The position numbers and the translations under genes were made by a program. From a bacterium (GTDB lineage Bacteria; Hinthialibacterota; Hinthialibacteria; OLB16), in assembly GCA_022072055.1 (NCBI GenBank), contig JAJVIK010000007.1:248001-312000 (forward strand): DNA of 64,000 nucleotides. Reading direction: 5' to 3'. The notes under the pieces were generated by a model, which saw only the letters and a program-made list of their open reading frames with translations, was not told the origin of the DNA and did no database searches. This document shows positions 1 to 8,633 of the stretch, one piece after another (position 1 is the first letter of the stretch; each line of letters starts with the position of its first letter).

Positions 1-138
1 CGAGGGGCCTCCAGCGAGGGTGGGCCGTCACCGCCAAGATATCCCGTACCATAGCAGAGACCGGCTCTCTGTGAACCACTTTGGGGGGGGACTGGGTGGC
101 GGCGCCACAGTCCGCCGTGCGGCACGGAGATGGGTCCC

Positions 139-1161
139 TTAATCCAGGTACTGCTTCAGGTCCGGGAGGAGCACCTCCCGAATCTCCGGCTGCTCCATGT
201 TTTCGGGAGTGACCATGGCCACACCGGTGTCAATGTGCTGCTCGACCTTCTCGCCCCGGATGTGCGCCACCACGGTCTTGACCCCGAGGTACCCCATTTT
301 CATCGGGTTTTGCAGGGTGAGGCCATGAATCTTCCCCTCGCGGAGCGCCTGGACCAGTTTCTCACTGCTGTCGAAGCCGACGAAGGAGACCTTCCCCGCG
401 CGGCCATCCTCCTCCAGCGCGCGCAGGCTTCCGAAGGTGCTGGACTCGTTGGGGCAATAGAAACCCTGGACATCCTGGAACTGGCTGAGGAGCCGCTGGG
501 CGGCCTGCATCGCAGTTTCGGTGGTGGCTCCGGCGTACTGGTTGTCCGAAAGGACCTTGATGTTCGGGAACTCCTTTTGGATGGTGTCGAGGAACCCGCG
601 CTCGCGCTGATCGGTGGAGGCGGAGCCTTCCTGGTAGCGCAACACAATCAGATTTCCCGCGCCGCCCATCTTCTCGGCAAGCCGCCGCCCGCCGAGGACC
701 CCGCCCTGGTAGTTGTCGGTGGCCACATAGCTGATGAAATCCTTCCCGGCCTCGGCCTCCAGCCCGGAATCGATGATGACCACCGGGATCCCGGCTTGGG
801 CGGCCTCGCGGACCGGGTTGACCAGCGCGCGGGCATCCAGGGGGGCGAGGACAATCCCATCCACCTCGGAGCTCACAAAGCTCTGAACGACTTGAATCTG
901 CTGCTCGCGGTCATCCTCTTTCTGCGGGCCTTTCCAGATGACCTCGACATCGAGTTCCCGCGCGGCCTTGACCGCCCCGGCGTGGATGGATTTCCAGAAC
1001 TCGTGGGTGGTGCCCTTGGGAATCACCGCGATCTTGAGTTTCCTCGCGGGCGCGGCGGCGGAGGATGCCTCGCCTTGAGGCTTGGGGGCCTCTTCGGGTT
1101 TTGGGGCGCAGCCGATTAAGAACAAGGGAAGAACCAAGAGAGGAAGAAATCGCACAGACAT
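139..1161 (-). CDS. Sugar-type ABC transporter substrate-binding lipoprotein
   Basis: A periplasmic-binding protein of the ribose/galactose (Peripla_BP_4, RbsB-like) fold, 340 aa, expected to be lipid-anchored outside the inner membrane and to hand a small ligand to an ABC permease. The start is ATG 1161, with GGGAGG six bases upstream; an upstream in-frame start would add six residues before the signal peptide. The signal peptide ends in a lipobox, LIGC, so Cys18 is the predicted lipidated residue. After a Pro/Ala/Glu linker the mature domain begins with KIAVIPKGTTHEFWKSI, the typical first strand and helix, and later has VDGIVLAPLDA and VGFDSS, also typical. No permease or ATPase gene is visible, but the window ends 138 bases downstream, so they may lie outside. 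The ligand cannot be assigned. Confidence 0.9.
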   Translation of the reverse strand: MSVRFLPLLVLPLFLIGCAPKPEEAPKPQGEASSAAAPARKLKIAVIPKGTTHEFWKSIHAGAVKAARELDVEVIWKGPQKEDDREQQIQVVQSFVSSEVDGIVLAPLDARALVNPVREAAQAGIPVVIIDSGLEAEAGKDFISYVATDNYQGGVLGGRRLAEKMGGAGNLIVLRYQEGSASTDQRERGFLDTIQKEFPNIKVLSDNQYAGATTETAMQAAQRLLSQFQDVQGFYCPNESSTFGSLRALEEDGRAGKVSFVGFDSSEKLVQALREGKIHGLTLQNPMKMGYLGVKTVVAHIRGEKVEQHIDTGVAMVTPENMEQPEIREVLLPDLKQYLD

Positions 1162-1185
1162 TATCGCCTCCCAAGCCAACAGCTA

Positions 1186-1249
1186 ATGGAGGGGCGCGCG
1201 CTCTCGCGCCCATGTCCCGCGAGGGCCACGACAGAGCGTGGCCCTCCAT
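1186..1249. repeat. Intergenic palindrome between the binding protein and hslU
   Basis: A perfect 10-bp stem (gagggccacg, 1221-1230, with cgtggccctc, 1237-1246) surrounds a 6-nt loop. An outer ATGGAGGG/CCCTCCAT pair at 1186-1193 and 1242-1249 encloses it, and a second GC-rich arm (ggcgcgcgctctcgcgcc) lies inside. On the minus strand it sits just after the hslU stop, so it can act as a terminator-like hairpin, although no T-run follows. Its composition resembles the dispersed GC-palindromes of REP type; compare those at 37403-37424 and 38357-38384. Confidence 0.6.
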
Positions 1250-1253
1250 GCAC

Positions 1254-2624
1254 TCATAGGATATACCGCGACAAATCCTGGTCCTGCACAATCTCCGAGA
1301 GCCGTTCGCGGACCAGGTTGCCGTCGATCGTGTACCGCTTGCCCGGCGTTTCGGGGCACACAAAGGAGATGTCCTCCAGCACCTTTTCGAGGATGGTGTG
1401 CAGGCGGCGCGCGCCGATGTTGTCGGTCTTCTCGTTGATCTCCGCCGCCATCCCGGCCATCTCCTCGATCGCCGAGTCATCGAACTCCACCTGCACCCCC
1501 TCGGTCTCCAGCAGCGCCTTGTATTGCTTGGTGAGCGAGTTCTCCGGCTCCTTGAGAATCAGGACAAACTCCTCCTTGCCCAGGGAGTCGAGCTCCACTC
1601 GGATCGGGAAGCGCCCCTGAAGCTCCGGAATCAGGTCGCTCGGCGAGGTGCCGTAAAAGGCCCCCGCGCCGATGAAAAGGATGTGGTCGGTGTTCACAAA
1701 GCCATACTTGGTCTTGACCGTCGAGCCTTCCACCACCGGCAGGATGTCGCGCTGAACCCCCTCGCGGGACACATCCGGCCCGGAGCCTTGTCCGTTGCTG
1801 ATGATCTTGTCCATCTCATCCAGGAAGATGATTCCCGACTCCTCGACCCACTGAAGCGCGTGCTCCACCAGGCTGTCGTCATCCACCATCCGGTCCAGCT
1901 CCTCCTGGAGCAGGTGGGGACGAGCCTCGCGGATGCGCATGGTCTGACGGCGCTTGCGGGGCGGGACCATCTTGTCGAGCATCTCCTGCAGGCTGGACTG
2001 GATCTCCTCCATCCCCACTCCGGGAACAAAGCCCTGCACCATCATGGTCCGCTCGGGGATTTCGACCTCGATTTCACGGTCCTCGAGTTGCCCCTCGCGG
2101 AGCATGCCGCGGAGCTTCTCGCGAGTGGACTGCATGGCGGGCGCGCTCGACCCGCCACTGTGGGCCTCCACTTCGTGCAGGGTGGCGTAGCCGGGCTGCG
2201 GAGCGGGCAGGAGCAAATTGAGGAGGCGCTCCTCCACCTGCGCCTCGGCATCGGAATGAACCTCCTCCTGGCGGCGCGAGCGCATCTGATTGATGGCCAC
2301 CTCGACCAGGTCGCGGATCATCGATTCGACATCCCGCCCGACATACCCGACCTCGGTGAACTTGGAGGCCTCGACCTTGACAAAAGGGGCGTCGGTGAGC
2401 TTCGCCAGGCGACGCGCGATCTCGGTCTTGCCCACTCCGGTCGGCCCGATCATGAGAATGTTCTTGGGATACACCTCGGCGCGCTGTTCGTCCGAGAGAC
2501 GCAGCCGCCGCCAGCGGGTTCGCAGGGCCAAAGCGACCGCCTTCTTGGCCTCGAACTGTCCGACAATGAACTTGTTCAGTTCCTCGACAATTTCGCGAGG
2601 GGTCTTTTCCACGTTGGTCTGCAC
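1254..2624 (-). CDS. hslU: HslU, ATPase subunit of the HslUV protease
   Basis: AAA+ unfoldase that feeds substrates to the HslV peptidase in the cytoplasm. The protein is 456 aa, close to the family norm of about 440-460. Walker A is GPTGVGKT at residues 60-67, followed by the pore motif GYVGRD near residue 95. Walker [11 protein letters not shown] and the [11 protein letters not shown] sensor region lie in the second half, and the C-terminal tail ends in LSRYIL, the segment that docks into HslV. An insertion of variable sequence (the I domain, about 110-230) lies between Walker A and B as expected. The start is GTG 2624, six bases after the hslV stop, so the two genes are translationally linked as hslV-hslU. 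Confidence 0.97.
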   Translation of the reverse strand: MQTNVEKTPREIVEELNKFIVGQFEAKKAVALALRTRWRRLRLSDEQRAEVYPKNILMIGPTGVGKTEIARRLAKLTDAPFVKVEASKFTEVGYVGRDVESMIRDLVEVAINQMRSRRQEEVHSDAEAQVEERLLNLLLPAPQPGYATLHEVEAHSGGSSAPAMQSTREKLRGMLREGQLEDREIEVEIPERTMMVQGFVPGVGMEEIQSSLQEMLDKMVPPRKRRQTMRIREARPHLLQEELDRMVDDDSLVEHALQWVEESGIIFLDEMDKIISNGQGSGPDVSREGVQRDILPVVEGSTVKTKYGFVNTDHILFIGAGAFYGTSPSDLIPELQGRFPIRVELDSLGKEEFVLILKEPENSLTKQYKALLETEGVQVEFDDSAIEEMAGMAAEINEKTDNIGARRLHTILEKVLEDISFVCPETPGKRYTIDGNLVRERLSEIVQDQDLSRYIL

Positions 2625-2630
2625 TTGTCC

Positions 2631-3245
2631 TTACCCTTGCATGAATCCACGGCCCGGGCGCTTGCGGGAGCTTTTCCGCTCCTGGTCCTCCGGGCTGAGG
2701 GGTTCGAGAATTTCAACCGAGATGTTCTCATTGGTGTAGATGCACAGCGAGGAGGCGATGGTCATCGCCTCGCGCACCATGCTTTCGGCATCGAGCTGCC
2801 CGGCGTGTTTGACCAGCGCGCGCGCGGCCGCGAGCGCGAAGGGGCCGCCCGAGCCGATGGAGACAATCCCATCATCCGGCTCGACCACGTCGCCATTGCC
2901 GCTGATCACCAGGGAATGCTCCAGGTCCATCACCGCGAGCATCGCCTCCAACCTTCGCAAGGCGCGATCCATGCGCCAATCCTTGGCGAGCTCCACCGCG
3001 GCCCGCACCAGCGCGCCATTGTACTCCTCAAGCTTGGCCTCGAAGCGCTCGAACAGGGTGAAGGCATCGCTGGAAGCCCCCGCGAAACCGGCCAGCACCT
3101 GGTCGTCATAGAGCCTCCGGACCTTTTTGGCGCCGCTCTTGATAATCGTTTCGCCGAAGGTCACCTGCCCATCCGCCGCCATCGCCGAGCGGCCGTTGTG
3201 ACGCAATCCCACCACGGTTGTCGAGTGCCAAACCTTCGGGTCCAT
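2631..3245 (-). CDS. hslV: HslV, peptidase subunit of the HslUV protease
   Basis: Proteasome-beta-like threonine peptidase, 204 aa, first gene of the hslVU operon. The ATG at 3245 follows GGGAGA with six-base spacing. The catalytic N-terminal threonine is expected at Thr9 of the [10 protein letters not shown] segment, so the primary product carries an eight-residue leader, MDPKVWHS, that must be removed. Further family marks are the AADGQVT segment, [14 protein letters not shown] and a C-terminal [10 protein letters not shown] charged extension of about 20 residues ([14 protein letters not shown]...) follows the usual end. The intergenic gap to the divergent RNA methylase gene is only 72 bases, so both promoters must be packed there. 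Confidence 0.97.
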   Translation of the reverse strand: MDPKVWHSTTVVGLRHNGRSAMAADGQVTFGETIIKSGAKKVRRLYDDQVLAGFAGASSDAFTLFERFEAKLEEYNGALVRAAVELAKDWRMDRALRRLEAMLAVMDLEHSLVISGNGDVVEPDDGIVSIGSGGPFALAAARALVKHAGQLDAESMVREAMTIASSLCIYTNENISVEILEPLSPEDQERKSSRKRPGRGFMQG

Positions 3246-3317
3246 CCGGATTCTCCCAGCGTGGATTCAGAGACAGACCGCATTGTGGCAAAATGCGCGA
3301 AAATCACAAGGCGCGCC

Positions 3318-4130
3318 ATGACCCTCCTGCCTCCGACCTCCAAAGCCACCCTCTCGCGCCTGGCCAAGTTGCGCGCCCGCAAGGGACGTGAGGAGTCCGG
3401 CAGGTTCCTCGCCGAGGGTCCGAGGGTGGTGCTTGAAGCCTTGTCCGCCGGGCTCTGCTGCCGCGCTTTGGTGGTGTCGAACAGTGCCTCTGAGGGCGAG
3501 GCTGAGTTGCTCAGCAAGGTCCTCTCAGCTTGCCCGAAAGGGTTGGCCAGCCTTCTTCCGGAACGGGAGTTTGGTCGGCTCTGCGACACCCGGACCCCCC
3601 AAGGGGTGATTGGCGAATTCGATCAGCCCCGGCCCCCTGATTTCGAGACGCTCCGTGACCTCGATGGAACGGTTGTGGTTCTGGATGCGGTGAGGGATCC
3701 GGGAAATGTGGGGACCACGGTCCGGTGCGCGGCGGCTTTGGGGGCGGTCGGCCTGGTCCTCACCAGGGGATGTGTGGACCTCTGGAACTCGAAGACAGTG
3801 CGCGCCTCGGCGGGCGCGGCTTTTCGGATTCCGATCTGGACCGACATCGAGGTCCCGGTCCTTGCTGAACTCCTGGAACAAGAGTCCACTCCGATCTGGC
3901 TGACTGCTTCGGAGGGGACTTCGCTGCTTGAGCTCGATCAGACCCCCGGGACTGTCGCCTTGGTGTTCGGGAATGAAGCGCGCGGAGTGGGGCGGGAGTG
4001 GCGCCGCATAAAGGGTCTCCAGACGGTTTCGCTGCCGATGTCCGCCGGGGTCGAATCGCTCAATGTGGCCAGCGCGGTGGCCGCTATCCTTGGAATTCTG
4101 ATGACGAAGGGTGGAAGAGGAAGGGGGTGA
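3318..4130 (+). CDS. SpoU/TrmH-family RNA 2'-O-methyltransferase
   Basis: SAM-dependent 2'-O-ribose methylase of the SPOUT class, 270 aa, acting on rRNA or tRNA. The N-terminal third (FLAEGPRVVLEAL) is the substrate-binding domain typical of TrmH/RlmB-like proteins. The knotted catalytic domain shows motif 1 as VRDPGNVGTTVRCAAALG, motif 2 as ALVFGNEARGVG and motif 3 as LPMSAGVESLNVASAVA. I placed the start at ATG 3318, which follows AAGG by six bases. The frame stays open far upstream, but only as antisense of hslV, and carries no methylase sequence. The specific target nucleotide cannot be assigned. Confidence 0.93.
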   Translation: MTLLPPTSKATLSRLAKLRARKGREESGRFLAEGPRVVLEALSAGLCCRALVVSNSASEGEAELLSKVLSACPKGLASLLPEREFGRLCDTRTPQGVIGEFDQPRPPDFETLRDLDGTVVVLDAVRDPGNVGTTVRCAAALGAVGLVLTRGCVDLWNSKTVRASAGAAFRIPIWTDIEVPVLAELLEQESTPIWLTASEGTSLLELDQTPGTVALVFGNEARGVGREWRRIKGLQTVSLPMSAGVESLNVASAVAAILGILMTKGGRGRG

Positions 4131-4177
4131 CTCCCCCATTCTGGAGCGCGGTGACAGATTTCAGCCACCGGTTGGCC

Positions 4178-4206
4178 TTGACACCCGCCAAGTCCTCGTC
4201 CATACT
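4178..4206 (+). promoter_or_regulatory. Sigma70-type promoter of the isc operon (probably leaderless)
   Basis: TTGACA at 4178-4183, a 17-base spacer, then CATACT at 4201-4206. Transcription would start around 4213-4214, the position of the regulator ATG, so the message would have little or no 5' leader. No Shine-Dalgarno sequence precedes this ATG, which fits. Confidence 0.6.
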
Positions 4207-4213
4207 GGCTGAT

Positions 4214-5668
4214 ATGAGCAACTCCCATCATGCTCCCATGGCCCAGGTTATCGAGGCGGTTCCCTTTGGGAAAAGCGGGAAAACCCTTTCTCTGCATGAC
4301 CTCATTGAGAATGCAATCGATGGGATCTTCATCATCGACCGGAACCGTAGGCTGGTTGAATTCAACCGCGCCTGCGAATCACTAACCGGCTATAACAGGG
4401 CGGATGTGATCGGGCGGAGTGTGTTCTGCGCTCATGCGGTGCAATGCCAGAACGCCGTAGGGGAATCCATGGCGGGCAGCTTGTGCCCGAGCCTTGGGGT
4501 GTTTCAGGCCGACCTGGCGCACCGTTCGGAGCGGATGAAAGCCATTTCACGGAGTGGCGAGGTCCGATGGATCGAGACCCATTACACCCCGATCCACGGC
4601 TCGGATGGGGGTGTTGAGTATGTCATGGGGATCCTGCGCGATGTGACCTCCCAGGTCTCTCTGGAGGAGCAACAGGATCGCCTGGCGGACCAGTTGGGCA
4701 ACTACCGCCGCGAAGTGGAGAGCCGGTACAGCTTCAGTCGGATTGTGGCTCGGAGCGAGGCGATGCTGGCCACCCTGGAGCTCGCGCGGGAGGTGGCCCC
4801 CACCGGCACCACGGTTCTGATCACCGGGGAAGGCGGAACGGGCAAGGAGCTGTTGGCTCGCGCGATTCATTTCAATTCGGGACGCAAGGGCGGACCGTTC
4901 GTGGGACTCAATTGCGCTTCGTATGAGGATGGCGATCTGGAGGCGGAGCTCTTCGGAAGCGAGCGTGACCGCCCCGGATGCTTTGAGCGCGCCGGCGGGG
5001 GCACTCTTTTCCTGGATGAGGTCGGGGAGATTCCGGTTCCCCTCCAGGCCAGGCTTCTGCGCGCGATTCAAGAAAAGGAAATCGAGCGGCTCGGTGAAGG
5101 GCGTCCGATACCGGTGGATGTCCGTTTGGTGGTGGCCACTCAGCGCAATCTGGAGGAGCGGGTGGAACGGAACCTGTTTCGGCTGGACCTGTTCCATCGC
5201 CTGCGTGTGTTTCCGCTCCATCTGCCGCCGCTGCGCGAAAGACGAGAGGACATTCCGGCCTTGGTTTCCCACTTATTGGATCGTTTCGCTCGTGAGACAG
5301 GGAAAAAGGTCCCGGTTCTGAGCCCGGAGGCCGATGCGCTGCTCCTCGGGCACGCCTGGGAGGGCAATGTTCGGGAGCTTCAGAATGTGATCGAGCGCGC
5401 GGTGATCCTATGCGAGGGCGGAACCATCGGCGCGGCGCACTTGGCGATCCGGCCGAGGGCTGAGGGGACCGCCAAGAGCGACGACACTTGTGTATTCGAC
5501 CTCCCGCCCGAGGGGGTGTGTCTTGAGGAACTTGAGAAATCGCTCCTCCGCCAGGCGCTCGCGCGCTCCGGACACAACAAGACCAAGGCCGCGAGGCTGC
5601 TCGGACTTTCCCGATCAACCCTTCGCTATCGGCTGGAGAAACACAATCTGGTGGACAGCACCCCCTGA
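4214..5668 (+). CDS. PAS-AAA+-Fis transcriptional regulator lacking the GAFTGA loop
   Basis: A 484-aa NtrC-like regulator without a receiver domain. Residues about 27-145 form a PAS sensor (DGIFIIDRNRRLVEFNRA) with cysteines at 54, 72, 78 and 91. A coiled linker at about 147-175 is followed by the AAA+ domain, with Walker A GEGGTGKE at 205-212 and Walker B LFLDEV at 265-270. The C-terminus is a Fis-type helix-turn-helix (NKTKAARLLGLSRSTLRYRL). Between ELFG and FERAGGGTLF the usual KGAFTGA segment is missing: the sequence reads ELFGSERDRPGCFERA. That loop contacts sigma54 in true enhancer-binding proteins, so this protein may act at sigma70 promoters, as TyrR does. It lies 12 bases before iscS and probably leads the isc operon. 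A few in-frame ATGs downstream (4238) are alternative starts. Confidence 0.9.
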   Translation: MSNSHHAPMAQVIEAVPFGKSGKTLSLHDLIENAIDGIFIIDRNRRLVEFNRACESLTGYNRADVIGRSVFCAHAVQCQNAVGESMAGSLCPSLGVFQADLAHRSERMKAISRSGEVRWIETHYTPIHGSDGGVEYVMGILRDVTSQVSLEEQQDRLADQLGNYRREVESRYSFSRIVARSEAMLATLELAREVAPTGTTVLITGEGGTGKELLARAIHFNSGRKGGPFVGLNCASYEDGDLEAELFGSERDRPGCFERAGGGTLFLDEVGEIPVPLQARLLRAIQEKEIERLGEGRPIPVDVRLVVATQRNLEERVERNLFRLDLFHRLRVFPLHLPPLRERREDIPALVSHLLDRFARETGKKVPVLSPEADALLLGHAWEGNVRELQNVIERAVILCEGGTIGAAHLAIRPRAEGTAKSDDTCVFDLPPEGVCLEELEKSLLRQALARSGHNKTKAARLLGLSRSTLRYRLEKHNLVDSTP

Positions 5669-5680
5669 AGGAGATAAACG

Positions 5681-6916
5681 ATGTCGCCCAAACAAACCGC
5701 CAAGGATCATGTGATCTATCTGGACAATCACGCCACGACCCCGATGGACCCGAGGGTGCTACAGGAGATGCTGCCGACATTCACCCAGGTGTTCGGCAAC
5801 GCCGCCAGCCGCAACCACGAGTACGGTTGGGAGGCCGAGGAGCTGGTCGACCAGGCGCGCGACCGGATCGCCCGTCTGATCAACGCCGGCGGCAAGGAGA
5901 TTGTCTTCACCAGCGGCGCGACCGAATCCAACAACCTGGCGATCAAAGGGGTCGCCGAGATGCACCGGGAGAAGGGCAATCACCTGATCACGGCGGTCAC
6001 CGAACACAAGGCGGTCCTCGACCCCTGCAAGCGTCTCGAATCCGAGGGTTATGAGGTGACCTGGCTGCCGGTCAACCGAGAGGGCTTGATCGACCTGGAT
6101 CAGCTCGCCGATTCGATCACCGACAAGACCATTTTGGTGAGCATCATGGCCGCCAACAATGAGATCGGAGTGCTTCAGCCGGTGTCCGAGATCGGCAGGC
6201 TGTGCAAGGAGCGCGGGGTGTTGTTCCACACGGACGCCACCCAGGCGGTCGGCAAGGTCCCCGTCGATGTGGAGGCGATGGGGATCGATCTGATGTCGCT
6301 TTCGGGTCACAAGCTCCACGGACCCAAGGGGATCGGGGCCCTTTATGTTCGTCGCCGCAAGCCGAGGGTCCGTCTCACCTGCCAGATGGACGGCGGCGGG
6401 CATGAGCGCGGGATGCGCAGCGGGACGCTGAATGTTTCCGGGATAGTCGGCCTGGGCAAGGCCTGCGATCTGGCCCGGGAGGAGATGGCCGAAGAAAGCG
6501 CGCGAGTCGGCGGCCTCCGGGACCGCCTCAAGGACAAGATCCTGGGCGCGCTGGATGAGGTCTATGTCAACGGCAGCCTGGAGCACCGTCTCCCGGGAAA
6601 CCTGAATGTCAGCTTCGCCTATGTGGAGGGGGAGTCGCTCCTGATGGGGATTGAGGATGTGGCGGTGTCCTCGGGGTCGGCCTGCACCTCGGCCTCGCTG
6701 GAGCCCTCGTATGTGCTTCGAGCGCTGGGGGTTGGGGATGAGCTCGCGCACTCCTCGATCCGCTTCGGGGTCGGGCGCTTCAACACCGAGGAGGAGATCG
6801 ACTATGTGGCCGACAAGCTGATCGGGGTGGTGCAGCGCCTGCGTGAGATGTCTCCGCTTTACGAGATGGCGCTGGAGGGAATCGACCTCTCCAAGGTGGA
6901 ATGGGCGCACCACTAA
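5681..6916 (+). CDS. iscS: Cysteine desulfurase IscS
   Basis: PLP enzyme that takes sulfur from cysteine and passes persulfide to the IscU scaffold, 411 aa. A strong AAGGAGA ribosome site lies before ATG 5681. Visible marks are the N-terminal [12 protein letters not shown], His109 in TEHK, the PLP lysine in [10 protein letters not shown] (Lys211) and the mobile sulfur-carrying Cys335 in [14 protein letters not shown]. The SGSAC loop is of the class I (IscS/NifS) type, not SufS. It is the second gene of the operon, followed by iscU after about 100 bases. Confidence 0.97.
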   Translation: MSPKQTAKDHVIYLDNHATTPMDPRVLQEMLPTFTQVFGNAASRNHEYGWEAEELVDQARDRIARLINAGGKEIVFTSGATESNNLAIKGVAEMHREKGNHLITAVTEHKAVLDPCKRLESEGYEVTWLPVNREGLIDLDQLADSITDKTILVSIMAANNEIGVLQPVSEIGRLCKERGVLFHTDATQAVGKVPVDVEAMGIDLMSLSGHKLHGPKGIGALYVRRRKPRVRLTCQMDGGGHERGMRSGTLNVSGIVGLGKACDLAREEMAEESARVGGLRDRLKDKILGALDEVYVNGSLEHRLPGNLNVSFAYVEGESLLMGIEDVAVSSGSACTSASLEPSYVLRALGVGDELAHSSIRFGVGRFNTEEEIDYVADKLIGVVQRLREMSPLYEMALEGIDLSKVEWAHH

Positions 6917-7018
6917 GACCCCCCGCCCGGCCCCGCGTTTGGCTGGGAATGGGACTGAAAATGGGAAGTGGAATGGCAAGCCAACGGCTGGTAGAATATA
7001 CGGACAAGGAGAAGTAAG

Positions 7019-7447
7019 ATGGCTTATTCGGACAAGATCATCGACCATTACAATCACCCGCGGAATGTGGGCTCGCTGGATAAGAACGACCCGAATGTGG
7101 GGACCGGGATTGTCGGCGCGCCGGAGTGCGGGGATGTGATGAAGCTTCAGGTTCGGGTGAACCCGGAGACCGGGGTGATCGAGGACGCCAAGTTCAAGAC
7201 CTTCGGGTGCGGATCGGCGATCGCGTCCTCATCGCTGGCCACCGAGATGCTCAAGGGCATGTCGGTGGATGAGGCGGTTCAGATCAAGAACATGCGGATC
7301 GTGGAGGAGCTTTCCCTCCCGCCGATCAAGATTCACTGTTCGGTGCTGGCGGAGGATGCGATCAAGAGCGCCATCGCCGACTACAAGAAGAAGCAAACCG
7401 ACGCGGAACAGGCGTCGGTCGGAGAACCGGCGGTCGCCACGGCCTGA
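7019..7447 (+). CDS. iscU: Fe-S cluster scaffold IscU
   Basis: Scaffold on which [2Fe-2S] and [4Fe-4S] clusters are built, 142 aa. The three cluster cysteines are at 37 (PECGDV), 64 (FGCGSA) and 107 (KIHCSV), with Asp39 beside the first. The chaperone-recognition motif LPPIK at 100-104 is intact, which fits the presence of hscA and hscB downstream. An AAGGAG ribosome site precedes ATG 7019. The last 20 residues are a variable tail. Confidence 0.97.
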   Translation: MAYSDKIIDHYNHPRNVGSLDKNDPNVGTGIVGAPECGDVMKLQVRVNPETGVIEDAKFKTFGCGSAIASSSLATEMLKGMSVDEAVQIKNMRIVEELSLPPIKIHCSVLAEDAIKSAIADYKKKQTDAEQASVGEPAVATA

Positions 7448-7485
7448 GGCTGTCGAACCGCGCGGAGGCGGAATGGAGTCGATTC

Positions 7486-7809
7486 ATGGACATTCATATT
7501 ACTGAAATTGCCGCGGAAGAGGTCAAACGCCTGATCGAGACCGAGAACCTCGATGGGTATGTGCTGCGTGTGGGGGTTCAGGGAGGCGGCTGCGCCGGGC
7601 TTTCCTACACCCTGGGCTTCGACAAGAACGTGAACGACAACGATCAGATTCTGGAGGAGCATGGGGTCAAGATGGTCTGCGACAACAAGAGCGGACTGTA
7701 CCTGAACGGCGCGGTGCTGGACTACACGAGGGACCTTTTGGGGGGTGGATTCAAGTTCATCAACCCCAACGCGAAGTCCACCTGCGGTTGCGGCAGCTCG
7801 TTCTCCTGA
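7486..7809 (+). CDS. iscA: A-type Fe-S carrier (IscA/HesB family)
   Basis: Small Fe-S carrier/assembly protein, 107 aa, that receives clusters from IscU and delivers them to apo-proteins. The three ligand cysteines are present: Cys36 in GGGCAGLSY, and Cys100 and Cys102 in the C-terminal CGCGSSFS. The DNKSGLYLNGAVLDY segment is typical of the family. Position between iscU and hscB argues for IscA, but ErpA and SufA are closely similar and cannot be excluded by sequence alone. Confidence 0.93.
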   Translation: MDIHITEIAAEEVKRLIETENLDGYVLRVGVQGGGCAGLSYTLGFDKNVNDNDQILEEHGVKMVCDNKSGLYLNGAVLDYTRDLLGGGFKFINPNAKSTCGCGSSFS

Positions 7810-7961
7810 ACCGTTCCGGTTCCGAATCCGGGGACAGCCCTTTCAGCGATTCGATCCTCCCCTCGGCCGCGACCGATCCAGGCGCATCCGAGGGGAGTGT
7901 TGTTTTTCACCGAGAGCGGGCGCCAGGTCCGCTCCGAGCCACGCCACGCGGAGAGTTCATC

Positions 7962-8633
7962 ATGCCAACGCAAACCGGCGCCCAGGCGCAGTCCCTCTGC
8001 CAGAGTTGCGGGGTGGTGGTGCCCAGCGAGCTCATGCTGTGCGAGTCCTGCGAGCGCCTGCTTCCGCTTCCCGACCGGGTCAGCTACTTCGAGTTCATGG
8101 AGTTGCCGCTGAAGCTGGACATTGATCTCGCGGCCCTTGAGAAGACATTCTACCGTTTGTCACGGTTGTTCCACCCCGACTTCTATCAGAACCGGCCGAA
8201 CTCCGAGCAGCGCGCGGCGCTGGAGCGCAGCGCCACGCTCAACAAGGCCTACACGACTCTGAAGGATCCGACCAGGCGGGCCGAGTATCTGATGAAGCTG
8301 CGCGGCTTTGAGCAATCCACCGAAAAGAACCGGGTTCCCCAGGATCTCATGGTGGAGATCCTTGAGTTGCAGGAGCAGCTTGAGGAGTTCCAGTCCTCCG
8401 AGGGCGGCGAGCGGGAGAGGTTGGCCCAAGCCCTCCGCGCGGGGGTGTGCGAGCTCAAGGAGCGCCGCGCGGAACTGGGCAAACGGTTGGAGGACCTTTT
8501 CCCGATCCATGACCGAGCCGGCGAGGACCGTAGGGCGGAGATTCTCCTTGAGATGCGCGAGACTATCGACCGCTCCAATTATCTGTTCCGGATTGTCGAA
8601 AACATCGAAAAGACCTTGGAGAGCGGGCGATGA
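7962..8633 (+). CDS. hscB: HscB, J-domain co-chaperone with an N-terminal zinc finger
   Basis: Type III J-protein that brings IscU to HscA and stimulates its ATPase, 223 aa. The J domain spans about residues 41-110 with the HPD motif at 71-73 (LFHPDFY), and an HscB oligomerisation helix bundle follows. Before the J domain is a zinc-ribbon, CQSC at 13-16 and CESC at 27-30, absent from the E. coli protein but known in eukaryotic HSC20 and some bacteria. The start is ATG 7962, preceded by GGAGAG; the frame is open further upstream without recognisable sequence. The stop codon overlaps the hscA start (ATGA). Confidence 0.93.
   Translation: MPTQTGAQAQSLCQSCGVVVPSELMLCESCERLLPLPDRVSYFEFMELPLKLDIDLAALEKTFYRLSRLFHPDFYQNRPNSEQRAALERSATLNKAYTTLKDPTRRAEYLMKLRGFEQSTEKNRVPQDLMVEILELQEQLEEFQSSEGGERERLAQALRAGVCELKERRAELGKRLEDLFPIHDRAGEDRRAEILLEMRETIDRSNYLFRIVENIEKTLESGR

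Noticed and set aside
1-138. Possible partial gene at the left edge (ATP-binding subunit of a sugar transporter)
   Set aside because: The short minus-strand frame starting MVRDILAV lacks the usual P-loop or any family sequence; too short to support.
1398-3317. Long open frame running into the SpoU methylase from upstream
   Set aside because: The upstream part is antisense to hslU and hslV and carries no methylase sequence; the gene starts at ATG 3318.
5669-5680. Sigma54 (-24/-12) promoter before iscS
   Set aside because: There is no GG-N10-GC pair in the 12-base gap or in the regulator's last codons; this agrees with the missing GAFTGA loop.
6917-7018. Possible small gene or riboswitch between iscS and iscU
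   Set aside because: The 100-base gap has no open frame with a start and no stable structure I can find beyond a ribosome site.
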